A DNA stretch of 64,000 nucleotides, from the NCBI RefSeq assembly GCF_024746815.1, contig NZ_CP080525.1:6380501-6444500 (forward strand), written 5' to 3'. The notes below the pieces were generated by a model. The model made no database searches. It was not told where the DNA came from and was given only the letters and a program-made list of their open reading frames with translations. The position numbers and the translations under genes were made by a program. Origin of the DNA: Mesorhizobium sp. AR07 (GTDB taxonomy: Bacteria > Pseudomonadota > Alphaproteobacteria > Rhizobiales > Rhizobiaceae). Of the stretch, positions 8,163 through 16,464 are shown piece after piece (position 1 is the first letter of the stretch; every line of letters begins with the position of its first letter).

Positions 8163-9403
8163 GCGCGCGCTTCAGCATCAGGAAACTCGGCGCCCAGGGC
8201 GACGGCATCGCCGAGACCGAGAGCGGCGATCTGTTCATTCCCTTCACATTGCCCGGCGAAACCGTCACCGCCGCGCGCGAAAAAGACCGCGCGATGCTGA
8301 TGGCGGTGCTTGAGGCTTCGCCGCTGCGCATCGATCCCGCCTGCCGCCATTTCACCGAATGCGGCGGTTGCGCGCTCCAGCATTTCGAAGCCGAAGCCTA
8401 TCGCCAGTGGAAACGCGAGAAGGTGGTGCACGCCCTGAAAGGCAAGGGCATCGATGGCGACATCGGCGAACTGGTCGCCTGCGCCCCGCACACGCGCCGC
8501 CGTGTCGTGCTCGCCGCGCGGCGCACCGATACGGGCATGCTGCTCGGCTTCAATCGCCATCTGTCGCCGGAGATCATCTCCATATCGGAATGCCCGATCT
8601 CACTGCCCGAGATCGTCAGCGCATTCGATAGGCTGAAGGCGCTCGCCGAATTGATCTGCGCCACCACCAAATCGTTCCGGCTGGCGGTCACCGTGACCGG
8701 TTCGGGCCTCGATGTCGCGGTCTACGAGTCAGGAAAACTGGGTGAGAACCAGCGTCGGGTCGCCTCCAACTTCGTCTTGGCTCAGGGATTTGCCAGGCTG
8801 TCCATCGATGACGAGATCATCATCGAGCCACGGAAGCCCGTGGTCACGTTTGGCGGTGTTGCCGTTGCCATTCCGCCCGGCGCCTTCCTGCAGGCAACCG
8901 AGGCCGCCGAACAGGCGATGGCCGATATCGTCGTCGGCCATTTGAAGCGTGCCAAGAAGGTCGCGGATCTTTTCGCCGGTTGCGGCAGCTTTGCCTTGCG
9001 GCTTGCGGCCAAATCGGAAGTCCATGCAGTCGAAGGCGACGCGGCCGCCCTTTCGGCGCTTGACCGGGGATCGCGCTTCGCGACCGGCCTGAAGCGGGTG
9101 ACGGGCGAACGCCGCGACCTGTTCCGCCGCCCACTGACGTTCAAGGAATTGAACGCCTTCGACGGCCTCGTGTTCGACCCGCCGCGGGCAGGCGCCGAGG
9201 ACCAATCTAAGCAGATCGCCCGCTCGGATGTTCCCTTCGTTGCCGCTGTATCCTGCAATCCGGTGACGCTGGCGCGCGACCTGCGCATCTTGCTGGACGG
9301 CGGCTACACCTTGAAAAGCGTCACGCCGATCGACCAGTTCCTGTGGTCGCCGCATGTCGAGGCGGTCGCCCTTCTGGAGAAGCCGAAACGCAGGCGTGCC
9401 TGA
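8159..9403 (+). CDS. TrmA/RumA-type class I SAM-dependent RNA (uracil-C5) methyltransferase
   Basis: 414 residues. The ATG at 8159 overlaps the tlyA stop. A TRAM-like N-terminal domain (FSIRKLGAQGDGIAE) is followed by the iron-sulfur cysteine pattern CRHFTECGGC at about 62-71, with a further cysteine in SECPI. The C-terminal methyltransferase domain shows DLFAGCGSFALRLA, FDPPRAGAEDQ and the catalytic cysteine in AAVSCNPVTLARDL. This places it with RlmD/RumA enzymes that make 5-methyluridine in rRNA. The exact target base is not determinable here. Confidence 0.92.
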   Translation: MSARFSIRKLGAQGDGIAETESGDLFIPFTLPGETVTAAREKDRAMLMAVLEASPLRIDPACRHFTECGGCALQHFEAEAYRQWKREKVVHALKGKGIDGDIGELVACAPHTRRRVVLAARRTDTGMLLGFNRHLSPEIISISECPISLPEIVSAFDRLKALAELICATTKSFRLAVTVTGSGLDVAVYESGKLGENQRRVASNFVLAQGFARLSIDDEIIIEPRKPVVTFGGVAVAIPPGAFLQATEAAEQAMADIVVGHLKRAKKVADLFAGCGSFALRLAAKSEVHAVEGDAAALSALDRGSRFATGLKRVTGERRDLFRRPLTFKELNAFDGLVFDPPRAGAEDQSKQIARSDVPFVAAVSCNPVTLARDLRILLDGGYTLKSVTPIDQFLWSPHVEAVALLEKPKRRRA

Positions 9404-9538
9404 AGCCGGACAATGATCACGTTTGGTTGAGACCGGAATAGCGCCGCAAAGCCGCCTTGTTGCGCCCGCCTAGTTGGAGTTCCCGCGCGGAGGAGGCCCT
9501 TCCGCGCTGTCGTTGCTCTCACCTGACGGTTGATCGTA

Positions 9539-11893
9539 ATGCGGACGGTCTCGAAGTATCTTGCTTTCTTCCTCGCTCTCTCCATCTTTGCGCTCGGGTC
9601 GACGGTCGGCGCTGTCGCGCAGAGCGAAAAACGCCTTGCCTTCGTCATCGGCAACGCAGCCTATCCGTCCGGAGCACTGGCGACGCCGGCCAACGACGCC
9701 GGCCTAATCGCGCAGACATTGCAGGCGGCGGGGTTCGACGTTGTCGGCGCGCGCGACGTCGACCAGGAATCGCTGCGTGGCGCCTACCGCGATTTCCTCG
9801 CCAAGGTGACGGCAGCCGGTCCCGACGCGGTGGTGGTTGTCTATCTCGCCGGCGAAGGGTTGCAGTTCGAGGGCGAGAACTATTTCGCACCGGTCGATGC
9901 TCAGATAGCGAATGCCGCCGACGTGCCGATGGCGGCGGTGCGGGTTTCCGATCTGACCAAACCGCTCACCGCATTGCCGACGAGGGTCAACATCGTCGTG
10001 CTCGATGCGGCGCGGCCAAATTCCTTCGCGCAGTCCAACCAGCCGCTTGCCGGCGGCCTGGCGCTGGTCGATCCCGACCCGAATATGATGATCGCCTTCA
10101 ATGCCGCCCCGGGCACGGTAGCGCCTGAAGGCAAGGGGCCGTACGGTGCCTATGCCCAGGCGCTCGCCGAGATGATCCGCGATGGCGGCCTGCAGCTGGG
10201 CGACGTTTTCGACCGGACCCGGCTGCGGGTCAACGAAGTGACTGATGGCGCGGAGGTGCCCTGGAACGCCTCCAAGATCACGCAGCCCTTTGTCTTCTTC
10301 GACCGCGGTCCGGACGCGCCTGCGCAGCAGGTTTCGGCAGCGGAAGTCAGGACCACGCGGGCCAAGGCGATCCGCGACTTCGACGCGCATGACGCCTATG
10401 TCGCCGCCCTCGACCGCGACACGATGCGCGGCTACGAAGACTTCCTGGTGGCCTATCCCCACGATCCGATGGCCAAGCGCGTGCGTGCGATCCTGGCGGC
10501 GCGGCGTGAAGCCATCACATGGCGCCAGACCTGGCTGCGGGATACGTCCGAAGCCTACTGGTCCTATCTCGAGCGCTACCCGCACGGCCCCCACTCCTGG
10601 GATGCCCGCCGGCGGCTGGAGCATTTCGAAGCTGACCTGGAGCCGCCGCAGAGCTTTACCGTCTATGACTATGATGTGCCGCCGCCGCCGCCGGAAGAGA
10701 TCGTCTACGTCGACCGGCCCGTGCTCTATTTCGATGATCCCGAGTTTGGCTTCGATCCGCCGCCGCCCGTGGCCGTGATCTTCCTGCCGCCGCGGCCGCG
10801 CGACTTCATTGAATTGCCGCCACCGCCGCCGCCGGTTGGAATATTCCTTTTGCCGACGCCTGTCTTTGTGCCGGTGCCGGCCTGGGTGAACCCGCCGCAG
10901 GACATCTTGCCGCCGCCGAACAATGTCATCTTCAACAACATCCACAACACCACCATCGTCAACAACAACACGACGATCAACGAGAACCAGGGTGGCCTCA
11001 CCACCGGCCAGAAACTGACCGCTGGCGCCGTCGGCCTCGGTGCGGCGGCACTGGCGGCCAAGGTGGCGCTGCCGGCCTTCCTGCAGAAAAAGGAAGCCAC
11101 GCTGGCCAAGGTCAATCCGGGCGGCCCGCCTTTGAAGCTTGTCCCTAAGGGACAACAGACCGGAAGCCCGCCGCTGTCCAAAACAGCGCCGGCGGACAAG
11201 CTGGCCGGTCACGCCTTGCCCGGCGCCGACGGCAAGACGCTGCCGCTCGTCAACGGCAAGCCGGTTCTCAATGGCAAGCCGGCCCTCAATGGCCAGCCGG
11301 TCCTTAATGGCAAGCCGGTCCTCAATGGTCAGAACCTGCCAAACGACAAATCCGGGAAGCGCAAGCAAGGTGTTGCCGCCGCAAACGCCGCGGCGAGCGC
11401 CAATGGAGCATCTCCGGCGACGAATGGACCGGGCAATGGACAAGGCAAGGGCGCCAAGTTGCGCAAGCTCCCGGCTGGCGGCGGCACGCCCGTTGGCACC
11501 GGACAGAACGCCCAACCGAAACAGAACGCCCAACAGAAACTGAAGGCCAGCAGCGGTCAGGTCGCGGCCGGCGGCAAATTCAAGAAACCTCACGGCCAGG
11601 ATGTGAGCAATCCAGGCTCGACGAACGGTTCGGTCAACGGGCAGGGGAAGGCACCCAAGTTCCGCAAGCCGCCGACCGATGCCGGGCCGGCGGCCAACAA
11701 GGTCCCGAACAGCAATCCGCAGCGTCAGCTGAAGCTGCAGGACAAGCCGAAGGTACAGGTGCTGTCAAAACCGCAGAAGCCGCAATTCCAGGCGCAGCGG
11801 CAGCCATCGATACAGCAAAAGCCGCAGCCGCAGCCGCAGCCTGGAAAGAAGCCGCCATGCGGACATCCCAACGAACCTGCCTGCAAAAAATAG
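9539..11893 (+). CDS. Secreted caspase-fold (peptidase C14-like) protein with both catalytic residues lost
   Basis: 784 residues starting at ATG 9539. It has a signal peptide (about 1-28), then a p20-like caspase domain (about 30-235) opening KRLAFVIGNAAYPSGAL. In active bacterial members the catalytic histidine sits in YAGHG and the cysteine in DACR. Here the matching positions read LAGEGLQ (glutamate 106, codon 9854-9856) and LDAARPN (alanine 158, codon 10010-10012), so it should be a pseudoenzyme. A helical region (about 270-370) precedes a proline-rich stretch, an Asn-rich segment, a possible membrane helix near AGAVGLGAAALAAKVALPA, and a long low-complexity tail with NGKPVL repeats. Likely envelope or periplasmic; function unknown. 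Confidence 0.85.
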   Translation: MRTVSKYLAFFLALSIFALGSTVGAVAQSEKRLAFVIGNAAYPSGALATPANDAGLIAQTLQAAGFDVVGARDVDQESLRGAYRDFLAKVTAAGPDAVVVVYLAGEGLQFEGENYFAPVDAQIANAADVPMAAVRVSDLTKPLTALPTRVNIVVLDAARPNSFAQSNQPLAGGLALVDPDPNMMIAFNAAPGTVAPEGKGPYGAYAQALAEMIRDGGLQLGDVFDRTRLRVNEVTDGAEVPWNASKITQPFVFFDRGPDAPAQQVSAAEVRTTRAKAIRDFDAHDAYVAALDRDTMRGYEDFLVAYPHDPMAKRVRAILAARREAITWRQTWLRDTSEAYWSYLERYPHGPHSWDARRRLEHFEADLEPPQSFTVYDYDVPPPPPEEIVYVDRPVLYFDDPEFGFDPPPPVAVIFLPPRPRDFIELPPPPPPVGIFLLPTPVFVPVPAWVNPPQDILPPPNNVIFNNIHNTTIVNNNTTINENQGGLTTGQKLTAGAVGLGAAALAAKVALPAFLQKKEATLAKVNPGGPPLKLVPKGQQTGSPPLSKTAPADKLAGHALPGADGKTLPLVNGKPVLNGKPALNGQPVLNGKPVLNGQNLPNDKSGKRKQGVAAANAAASANGASPATNGPGNGQGKGAKLRKLPAGGGTPVGTGQNAQPKQNAQQKLKASSGQVAAGGKFKKPHGQDVSNPGSTNGSVNGQGKAPKFRKPPTDAGPAANKVPNSNPQRQLKLQDKPKVQVLSKPQKPQFQAQRQPSIQQKPQPQPQPGKKPPCGHPNEPACKK
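11252..11341 (+). repeat. 18-bp tandem repeat inside the caspase-like gene
   Basis: Four clear and one decayed copy of an 18-base unit, AA(C/T)GGC(A/C)AGCCGG(T/C)CCT(C/T)-like, encode successive NG(K/Q)P(V/A)L hexapeptides. Because the unit is a multiple of three, copy number can change without breaking the frame. It lies in the low-complexity C-terminal tail. Confidence 0.85.
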
Positions 11894-12001
11894 GCGGGCG
11901 CTCATCACAACTGCGTGGTCGGCCACTGCCAAGATTGCGCGGTGTCCAGACTCGCTGATACCAGTCAAATCTGGGCAGGGGGCGCTCAAGGAGAGACTAT
12001 A

Positions 12002-12274
12002 ATGAGGATTGCAAGCGTTCTGACGTCTATCGCCCTGGCGGGGTTCATCGCGACGGGAGCCGCCGCGGCAGCGACGACAGCGGCCACCACGACCACAACG
12101 GCGCCAGCCACAACCACGACCGCACCGACGAAGAAGTCGGCGCCTGCTATGACACCTCAGAAAACCGCGATTTCGAAGCAATGTTCCGCACTTGCGGACG
12201 CCCAGAAGCTGCACGGCAAGGCACGCGAAAAGTTCCGGGCTGACTGCAAGAAGAACGGCGGCAAAGCCGGCTGA
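12002..12274 (+). CDS. Small secreted PsiF-repeat-like protein
   Basis: 90 residues. Signal peptide (about 1-24, ending ATGAAAAA), a Thr/Ala-rich linker, and a C-terminal block KQCSALADAQKLHGKAREKFRADCKK that matches the PsiF repeat pattern, with two cysteines and the central KLHGKAREKF core. PsiF of enterobacteria is phosphate-starvation inducible, but its role is unclear. The ATG at 12002 is chosen because AAGGAGAG lies about seven bases upstream; a longer frame upstream lacks a ribosome site. Confidence 0.75.
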   Translation: MRIASVLTSIALAGFIATGAAAAATTAATTTTTAPATTTTAPTKKSAPAMTPQKTAISKQCSALADAQKLHGKAREKFRADCKKNGGKAG

Positions 12275-12354
12275 TTATCGGCTATCCCCGGCGAAGGTGT
12301 CGCGCCCGCGTGCCTTGCCGGGGAGGCTCGGAGCAATTCTGGAAACGGCAATGG

Positions 12355-12744
12355 TCAGACCTCGCGGACGCTGTCTTGCCCCGCGGCCCGCGCGGCTTTG
12401 ATGAACTTGCGGTCGAAAGTCGCAAGTCCGACGCAGTGCGCGGATTTGCCCAGATGCAAGGCATCCGCGAAATCCATTCCCGTTTGGGCCAGATCGAGCG
12501 CGGAGGAGACGGTGGCGGCATCCTCCATCTCAACGGTGGGGAGCCCACCGAACGCCCGCAGGCCCCGAACGATTTCGGCCTGGCCGTAGCCATAGGCGCT
12601 GCGCAGCACCCATTCGGCCTCCAGGATCACCGTAGTGGCTACAAAGACCGGTTGGCCGTCGATCAACTGACGAGCGCGCGGTGACTGCTCGGGGTGATCG
12701 CCTGTAAGGTAACGAACGATGACGTTGGTATCAATCGCGAGCAT
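12355..12744 (-). CDS. vapC: PIN-domain ribonuclease toxin (VapC family)
   Basis: 129 residues with the PIN-domain acidic residues in place: the first aspartate in MLAIDTNVIVRYL, a glutamate in ILEAEWVL, and aspartates in MDFADALHL and TFDRKF. VapC toxins cleave tRNA or rRNA. The start overlaps the upstream antitoxin reading frame by 14 bases, the usual antitoxin-first operon arrangement, so translation is coupled. No residue appears missing, so the toxin is presumably functional. Confidence 0.92.
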   Translation of the reverse strand: MLAIDTNVIVRYLTGDHPEQSPRARQLIDGQPVFVATTVILEAEWVLRSAYGYGQAEIVRGLRAFGGLPTVEMEDAATVSSALDLAQTGMDFADALHLGKSAHCVGLATFDRKFIKAARAAGQDSVREV

Positions 12745-13006
12745 GGCGACGCCGCGCCTCGGCGAGCACGCCCGCGTCCATTTCTTCCAGCGTCTTGGGT
12801 TCGCCGCTATGTGGCAGGGAACCAAACACGTCTTCTGGCCGCGTCTCGGCAAAAGCCGGAGCCGGCTTCAAAAGCACGCCCTCCGGTGTGTCCTCGACCT
12901 GCAGGCGTGTGCCTGCGCCCCATTCCCTGCGTTTCCGGATGACGCTGGGCAGGATGACCTGCCCCTTGGTCGAGACGGTAGTTACGAGCTTTTCCGGAGC
13001 AGCCAT
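12731..13006 (-). CDS. vapB: AbrB/MazE-type antitoxin (VapB family)
   Basis: 91 residues. The N-terminal swapped-hairpin DNA-binding domain reads KLVTTVSTKGQVILPSVIRK, the typical AbrB/SpoVT pattern, followed by RLQVEDTPEGVLLKP. The C-terminal half (ETRPEDVFGSLPHSGEPKTLEEMDAG) is the presumed toxin-binding tail. It is the first gene of the pair with VapC and is expected to autorepress the operon. Confidence 0.9.
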   Translation of the reverse strand: MAAPEKLVTTVSTKGQVILPSVIRKRREWGAGTRLQVEDTPEGVLLKPAPAFAETRPEDVFGSLPHSGEPKTLEEMDAGVLAEARRRHARD

Positions 13007-13092
13007 GGCAGTTCAGCCTTGATGTAAGACAACTGTAAGATAGCCGGAGATTACGCCGGCTTCAAGGCTATGAAGCCTCGACGGCCGATCAA

Positions 13093-14505
13093 TCAAACCC
13101 GCGTGCCGCCCACCGTCATCTGGTTCATGCGCAAATGCGGCTGTCCAACGCCGACCGGGACGCCCTGTCCGGCCTTGCCGCACATGCCGATGCCGGTGTC
13201 GAGCTTCATATCGTTGCCGATCATGGAAACGCGGTGCATGGCATCCGGCCCGTTGCCGATCAGCATCGCGCCCTTGATCGGCTGCGTCACCTTGCCGTTC
13301 TCGATCATGTAGGCCTCGGTGCAGCCGAACACGAATTTTCCCGAGGTGATGTCGACCTGGCCGCCGCCGAAGGAGACGGCATAGATGCCGTTCTTGACCG
13401 AAGCGATGATTTCGTCAGGCTCCATGTCGCCCGCCGTCATGTAGGTGTTGGTCATGCGCGGCATCGGTTGGTGGGCATAACCTTCGCGCCGGCCGTTGCC
13501 CGTCGCCTTCATGCCCATCAGCCGGGCGTTCTGGCGATCCTGCATGTAGCCGACCAGCTTGCCGTCCTCGATCAGCACGTTGCGGGCGGAAGGCGTCCCT
13601 TCATCATCGACAGTCAGGGAACCGCGCCGCTCGGGCATGGTGCCGTCGTCGACGATCGTCACCCCCTTGGCGGCGACCTGCTGGCCCAGCAGGCCGGCGA
13701 AGGCCGAGGTCTTCTTGCGGTTGAAATCGCCTTCCAGCCCATGGCCGACGGCTTCGTGCAGCATGACGCCCGGCCAGCCGCTGGACAGGACGATATCGAA
13801 GGTGCCGGCCGGCGCCGGTATGGCCTCGAGATTGACCAGCGCTTGCCTCAGCGCCTCCCTGGCGGCGTGCTTCCAGCTGTCCTCGACGAGAAAATCGCCA
13901 AAGGCCTTGCGTCCGCCCATGCCATAGGAGCCGCTCTCCTGGCGGTCGCCGTCGCCGACGACGACCGAAACGCTGACCCTGACCAGCGGGCGGATGTCGC
14001 GCACCACCTGGCCGTCGGCGCGCACGATCTCGACGTGCTGCCACGATGAGGTCAGCGAGGCCGAAACCTGGCGCACGCGCGGATCCTCGGCGCGCAGCCA
14101 GGCATCGATTTCCTGCAGCAGCTTTGCCTTGGCCTCGAAGGAGGGCGAGGGGATCGGATTCTCGTCGCCATAGAGATGGCGGTTGGTGCGGGCGGGTGCC
14201 GCGGCCAGTGTGCCGGAATAGCCGCCCTTGACGGTTGAAACGGCGTCGGCCGCGCGCAGCAGAGAGGCCTCGGACAGGTCGCTGGAATGGGCGTAGCCGC
14301 TGGCCTCACCGGCAACGGCACGCAGGCCGAACCCCTGGTCGGTGTTGAAGTTGGCGGTTTTCAGCCGGCCATTGTCGAACATCAGCGCTTCGCTTTCGCT
14401 GTATTCGAGGAACAACTCGCCATCGTCGGCGCCGTTGATGGTCTCAGTGACGATCTGCTTGATGCGATCGTCTGAAATGTCGAATTGGCCGATCAGGCTG
14501 TTCAT
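13093..14505 (-). CDS. tldD: Metalloprotease TldD
   Basis: 470 residues. TldD with TldE/PmbA forms a zinc protease that processes unfolded peptides and modified-peptide precursors such as microcins. The zinc motif HEAVGHGLEGD is visible at about 245-255, the TldD-specific HExxxH, with the later CTEAYMIENGKVTQPIKG segment typical of the C-terminal domain. The start at 14505 (MNSLIGQFDIS) fits family length; upstream extension to 14571 lacks support. No partner gene is in the window. It lies downstream of the IalB-family gene. Confidence 0.95.
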   Translation of the reverse strand: MNSLIGQFDISDDRIKQIVTETINGADDGELFLEYSESEALMFDNGRLKTANFNTDQGFGLRAVAGEASGYAHSSDLSEASLLRAADAVSTVKGGYSGTLAAAPARTNRHLYGDENPIPSPSFEAKAKLLQEIDAWLRAEDPRVRQVSASLTSSWQHVEIVRADGQVVRDIRPLVRVSVSVVVGDGDRQESGSYGMGGRKAFGDFLVEDSWKHAAREALRQALVNLEAIPAPAGTFDIVLSSGWPGVMLHEAVGHGLEGDFNRKKTSAFAGLLGQQVAAKGVTIVDDGTMPERRGSLTVDDEGTPSARNVLIEDGKLVGYMQDRQNARLMGMKATGNGRREGYAHQPMPRMTNTYMTAGDMEPDEIIASVKNGIYAVSFGGGQVDITSGKFVFGCTEAYMIENGKVTQPIKGAMLIGNGPDAMHRVSMIGNDMKLDTGIGMCGKAGQGVPVGVGQPHLRMNQMTVGGTRV

Positions 14506-14607
14506 GGCGCGTCCGTTCACAGGAGGAATAGTTCTTTGCCACGATGTAGGCGCGAAGGCGCGCCGAGACAATCGTCCCGCCGCGTTGTGAAGACAAATGC
14601 GACCGCA

Positions 14608-14646
14608 GACCGTCAGGACCGGGTCTTTGGCAAGCGCCTGACGGTC
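14608..14646. repeat. 10-bp perfect inverted repeat between the IalB-like gene and tldD
   Basis: GACCGTCAGG at 14608-14617 is repeated inverted as CCTGACGGTC at 14637-14646, with a 19-base loop. The distal arm overlaps the stop codon of the IalB-family gene. It may form a hairpin at the end of that transcript, but no T-run follows on the minus strand, so a terminator role is uncertain. Confidence 0.45.
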
Positions 14647-15184
14647 AGGGCAGGGCGGCGAAGCCGTCGGCGAAACCCTTGAGGTCGACTGGGATGCCGA
14701 TGCCTTCTTCCGGGGTCTGGAAGACGATGAAGGTGGCCGACGTGCCGGTCTTCAGCGTGTCGAGCAAGGGCTTTTCGAGAATGACCTCGGCATAGCAGCC
14801 GTCCTGGAAACAGCGCACGAAATAGGCGCGGCCAATGTCCTTGCCGTCGACATTGAGGCCGAGCCCGTTGGGCAAAAGCACGCCGAGCGGCGCCAGCACG
14901 CGCAGGATTTCCGCCTTGTTGTCGGCGGTGCGCAGCACGACGACCGACAGCCCCATCTCGGGCCGGTCCTCGGCGACGACGTTCTGCATCATCACGCATT
15001 GCTCTGATGTGGCGCCGGCCGGCGTGTCGCAGATGATCGACCACGCGCCATGCGTCGAGCGGACAGTGCCGCTCGGCTGCACGGCATTGGCCGTACCGTA
15101 GAAGCCTGTCGCGGACAAGACGGCGAGAAAGATGACCTTCGCCAAGGTTCTCGAAAGCCCAAGTCTCGAAAGCCAAGAGTTCAT
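14645..15184 (-). CDS. Invasion-associated locus B (IalB) family protein
   Basis: 179 residues: an N-terminal signal sequence (about 1-33) and an IalB domain with the paired cysteines seen in IICDTPAGATSEQC and VRCFQDGCYAEV. IalB was named in Bartonella for erythrocyte entry; in free-living rhizobia the family is periplasmic or envelope-associated with unknown role. The start at 15184 has GGAG about seven bases upstream; an alternative 21 bases earlier is in frame. Confidence 0.88.
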   Translation of the reverse strand: MNSWLSRLGLSRTLAKVIFLAVLSATGFYGTANAVQPSGTVRSTHGAWSIICDTPAGATSEQCVMMQNVVAEDRPEMGLSVVVLRTADNKAEILRVLAPLGVLLPNGLGLNVDGKDIGRAYFVRCFQDGCYAEVILEKPLLDTLKTGTSATFIVFQTPEEGIGIPVDLKGFADGFAALP

Positions 15185-15550
15185 GACGGCTCCATTGCGA
15201 ATCACGGCACTTTAAGCCGCGCCAAAGCCAAGTAAAGGACGAGACCGCAGCCGGTCTGCCCCGAAAAAGCCAATACGGCGCTTTTCCCTGCCAATTTCGC
15301 CCGAATTGCGACGCTTGGCACGCCCAGCCGGCGGGAAGGTGCGGTTGCCCGAATATACGCGATTCGGGGCCGTTGCCGTTGCCTTCAAAGGCACATCCGG
15401 GCTTGCGCGCAAAAATGCCGCACGGTTTCGTCCGCTCCTTTCTTGCGGAGGGAAAAAGAGTATGGTTTGAACCAGCTTGAGACGGTCGGGATTCCCCTCC
15501 CGGCATGGTTCGATATTCTCGTGGGCACAGCCGCGAGAAACTGGGAGACG

Positions 15551-16426
15551 ATGAGGGCGATGAGAAAATTCCTAGCAGGCGCAATTGCCGCTGCCGCGTT
15601 TTTCGCCGGCGCATCCGCCCATGCAGATCAGCCCAGGGACTGGGAGACCGGCTTCCAGGCACCGGCGACCGATATGATGCGGCAGATCGAGTGGTTCGGA
15701 AACTACACGATGTGGTTCATCATCCCGATCACTGTCCTGGTGCTTTTTCTGCTCGCCTACTGCATCATCAAGTTCCGGGCGAGCGTGAACCCAGTGCCTT
15801 CCAAGACCAGCCATAACACGCTGATCGAAATTATCTGGACGGTTGGACCGGTCGTCGTGCTGCTTTGCATCGCCATTCCTTCGTTCCAGTTGCTGACCGC
15901 GCAATACACACCGCCGGAAGAAGCCAAGCTGACGATCAAGGCCACCGCCAACCAGTGGAACTGGGACTACGAGTACCAGCTCGACAAGACGCTTTCGTTC
16001 AATTCCGCGATCCTGCAGGAGGCCGACCGGGCCAAGGCCGGCAAGCAAGACCGCGCGGTCTATCCGCGGCTGCTCGCCGTCGACAACGAGATGGTCGTGC
16101 CGGTCAACACCATGACCCGCGTGCTGGTGACCGCGGCGGACGTCATCCACTCCTTCGCCATGCCTGCCTTCGGCATCAAGATGGATGCGGTTCCCGGACG
16201 GACCAACGAGACCTGGTTCAAGGCCAACAAGGAAGGCCTTTACTACGGCCAGTGCTCGCAGCTCTGCGGCAAGGACCATGCCTTCATGCCGATCGCCATC
16301 CGCGTCGTCTCCGACGCGCAGTACAACAGCTGGCTGGCAGCAGCCAAGACCGACCTGCCTGGGGCCAACAAGGCGCTGATGGCCGAGGTCGACGGCGTGA
16401 ACAAGGTAGCGGCCGCCGGCAACTGA
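15551..16426 (+). CDS. ctaC: Cytochrome c oxidase subunit II
   Basis: Accepts electrons from cytochrome c through the binuclear CuA centre of the aa3-type terminal oxidase. 291 residues from ATG 15551, with GGGAG just upstream (ATG 15560 is an alternative). A signal peptide is followed by two transmembrane helices (about 45-70 and 90-115 of the mature region) and the cupredoxin domain with QCSQLCGKDHAFMP, which supplies the CuA cysteines, histidine and methionine. ctaD follows 38 bases later. Confidence 0.95.
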   Translation: MRAMRKFLAGAIAAAAFFAGASAHADQPRDWETGFQAPATDMMRQIEWFGNYTMWFIIPITVLVLFLLAYCIIKFRASVNPVPSKTSHNTLIEIIWTVGPVVVLLCIAIPSFQLLTAQYTPPEEAKLTIKATANQWNWDYEYQLDKTLSFNSAILQEADRAKAGKQDRAVYPRLLAVDNEMVVPVNTMTRVLVTAADVIHSFAMPAFGIKMDAVPGRTNETWFKANKEGLYYGQCSQLCGKDHAFMPIAIRVVSDAQYNSWLAAAKTDLPGANKALMAEVDGVNKVAAAGN

Positions 16427-16464
16427 TGCCGCGGCCAGAAAAAGATTAGGGAACGGAGCGGAAC

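Noticed and set aside
9704..11593. Minus-strand open frame of 629 codons across the caspase-like gene
   Set aside because: Arg-rich shadow translation with no motif; the plus strand has signal peptide and caspase core.
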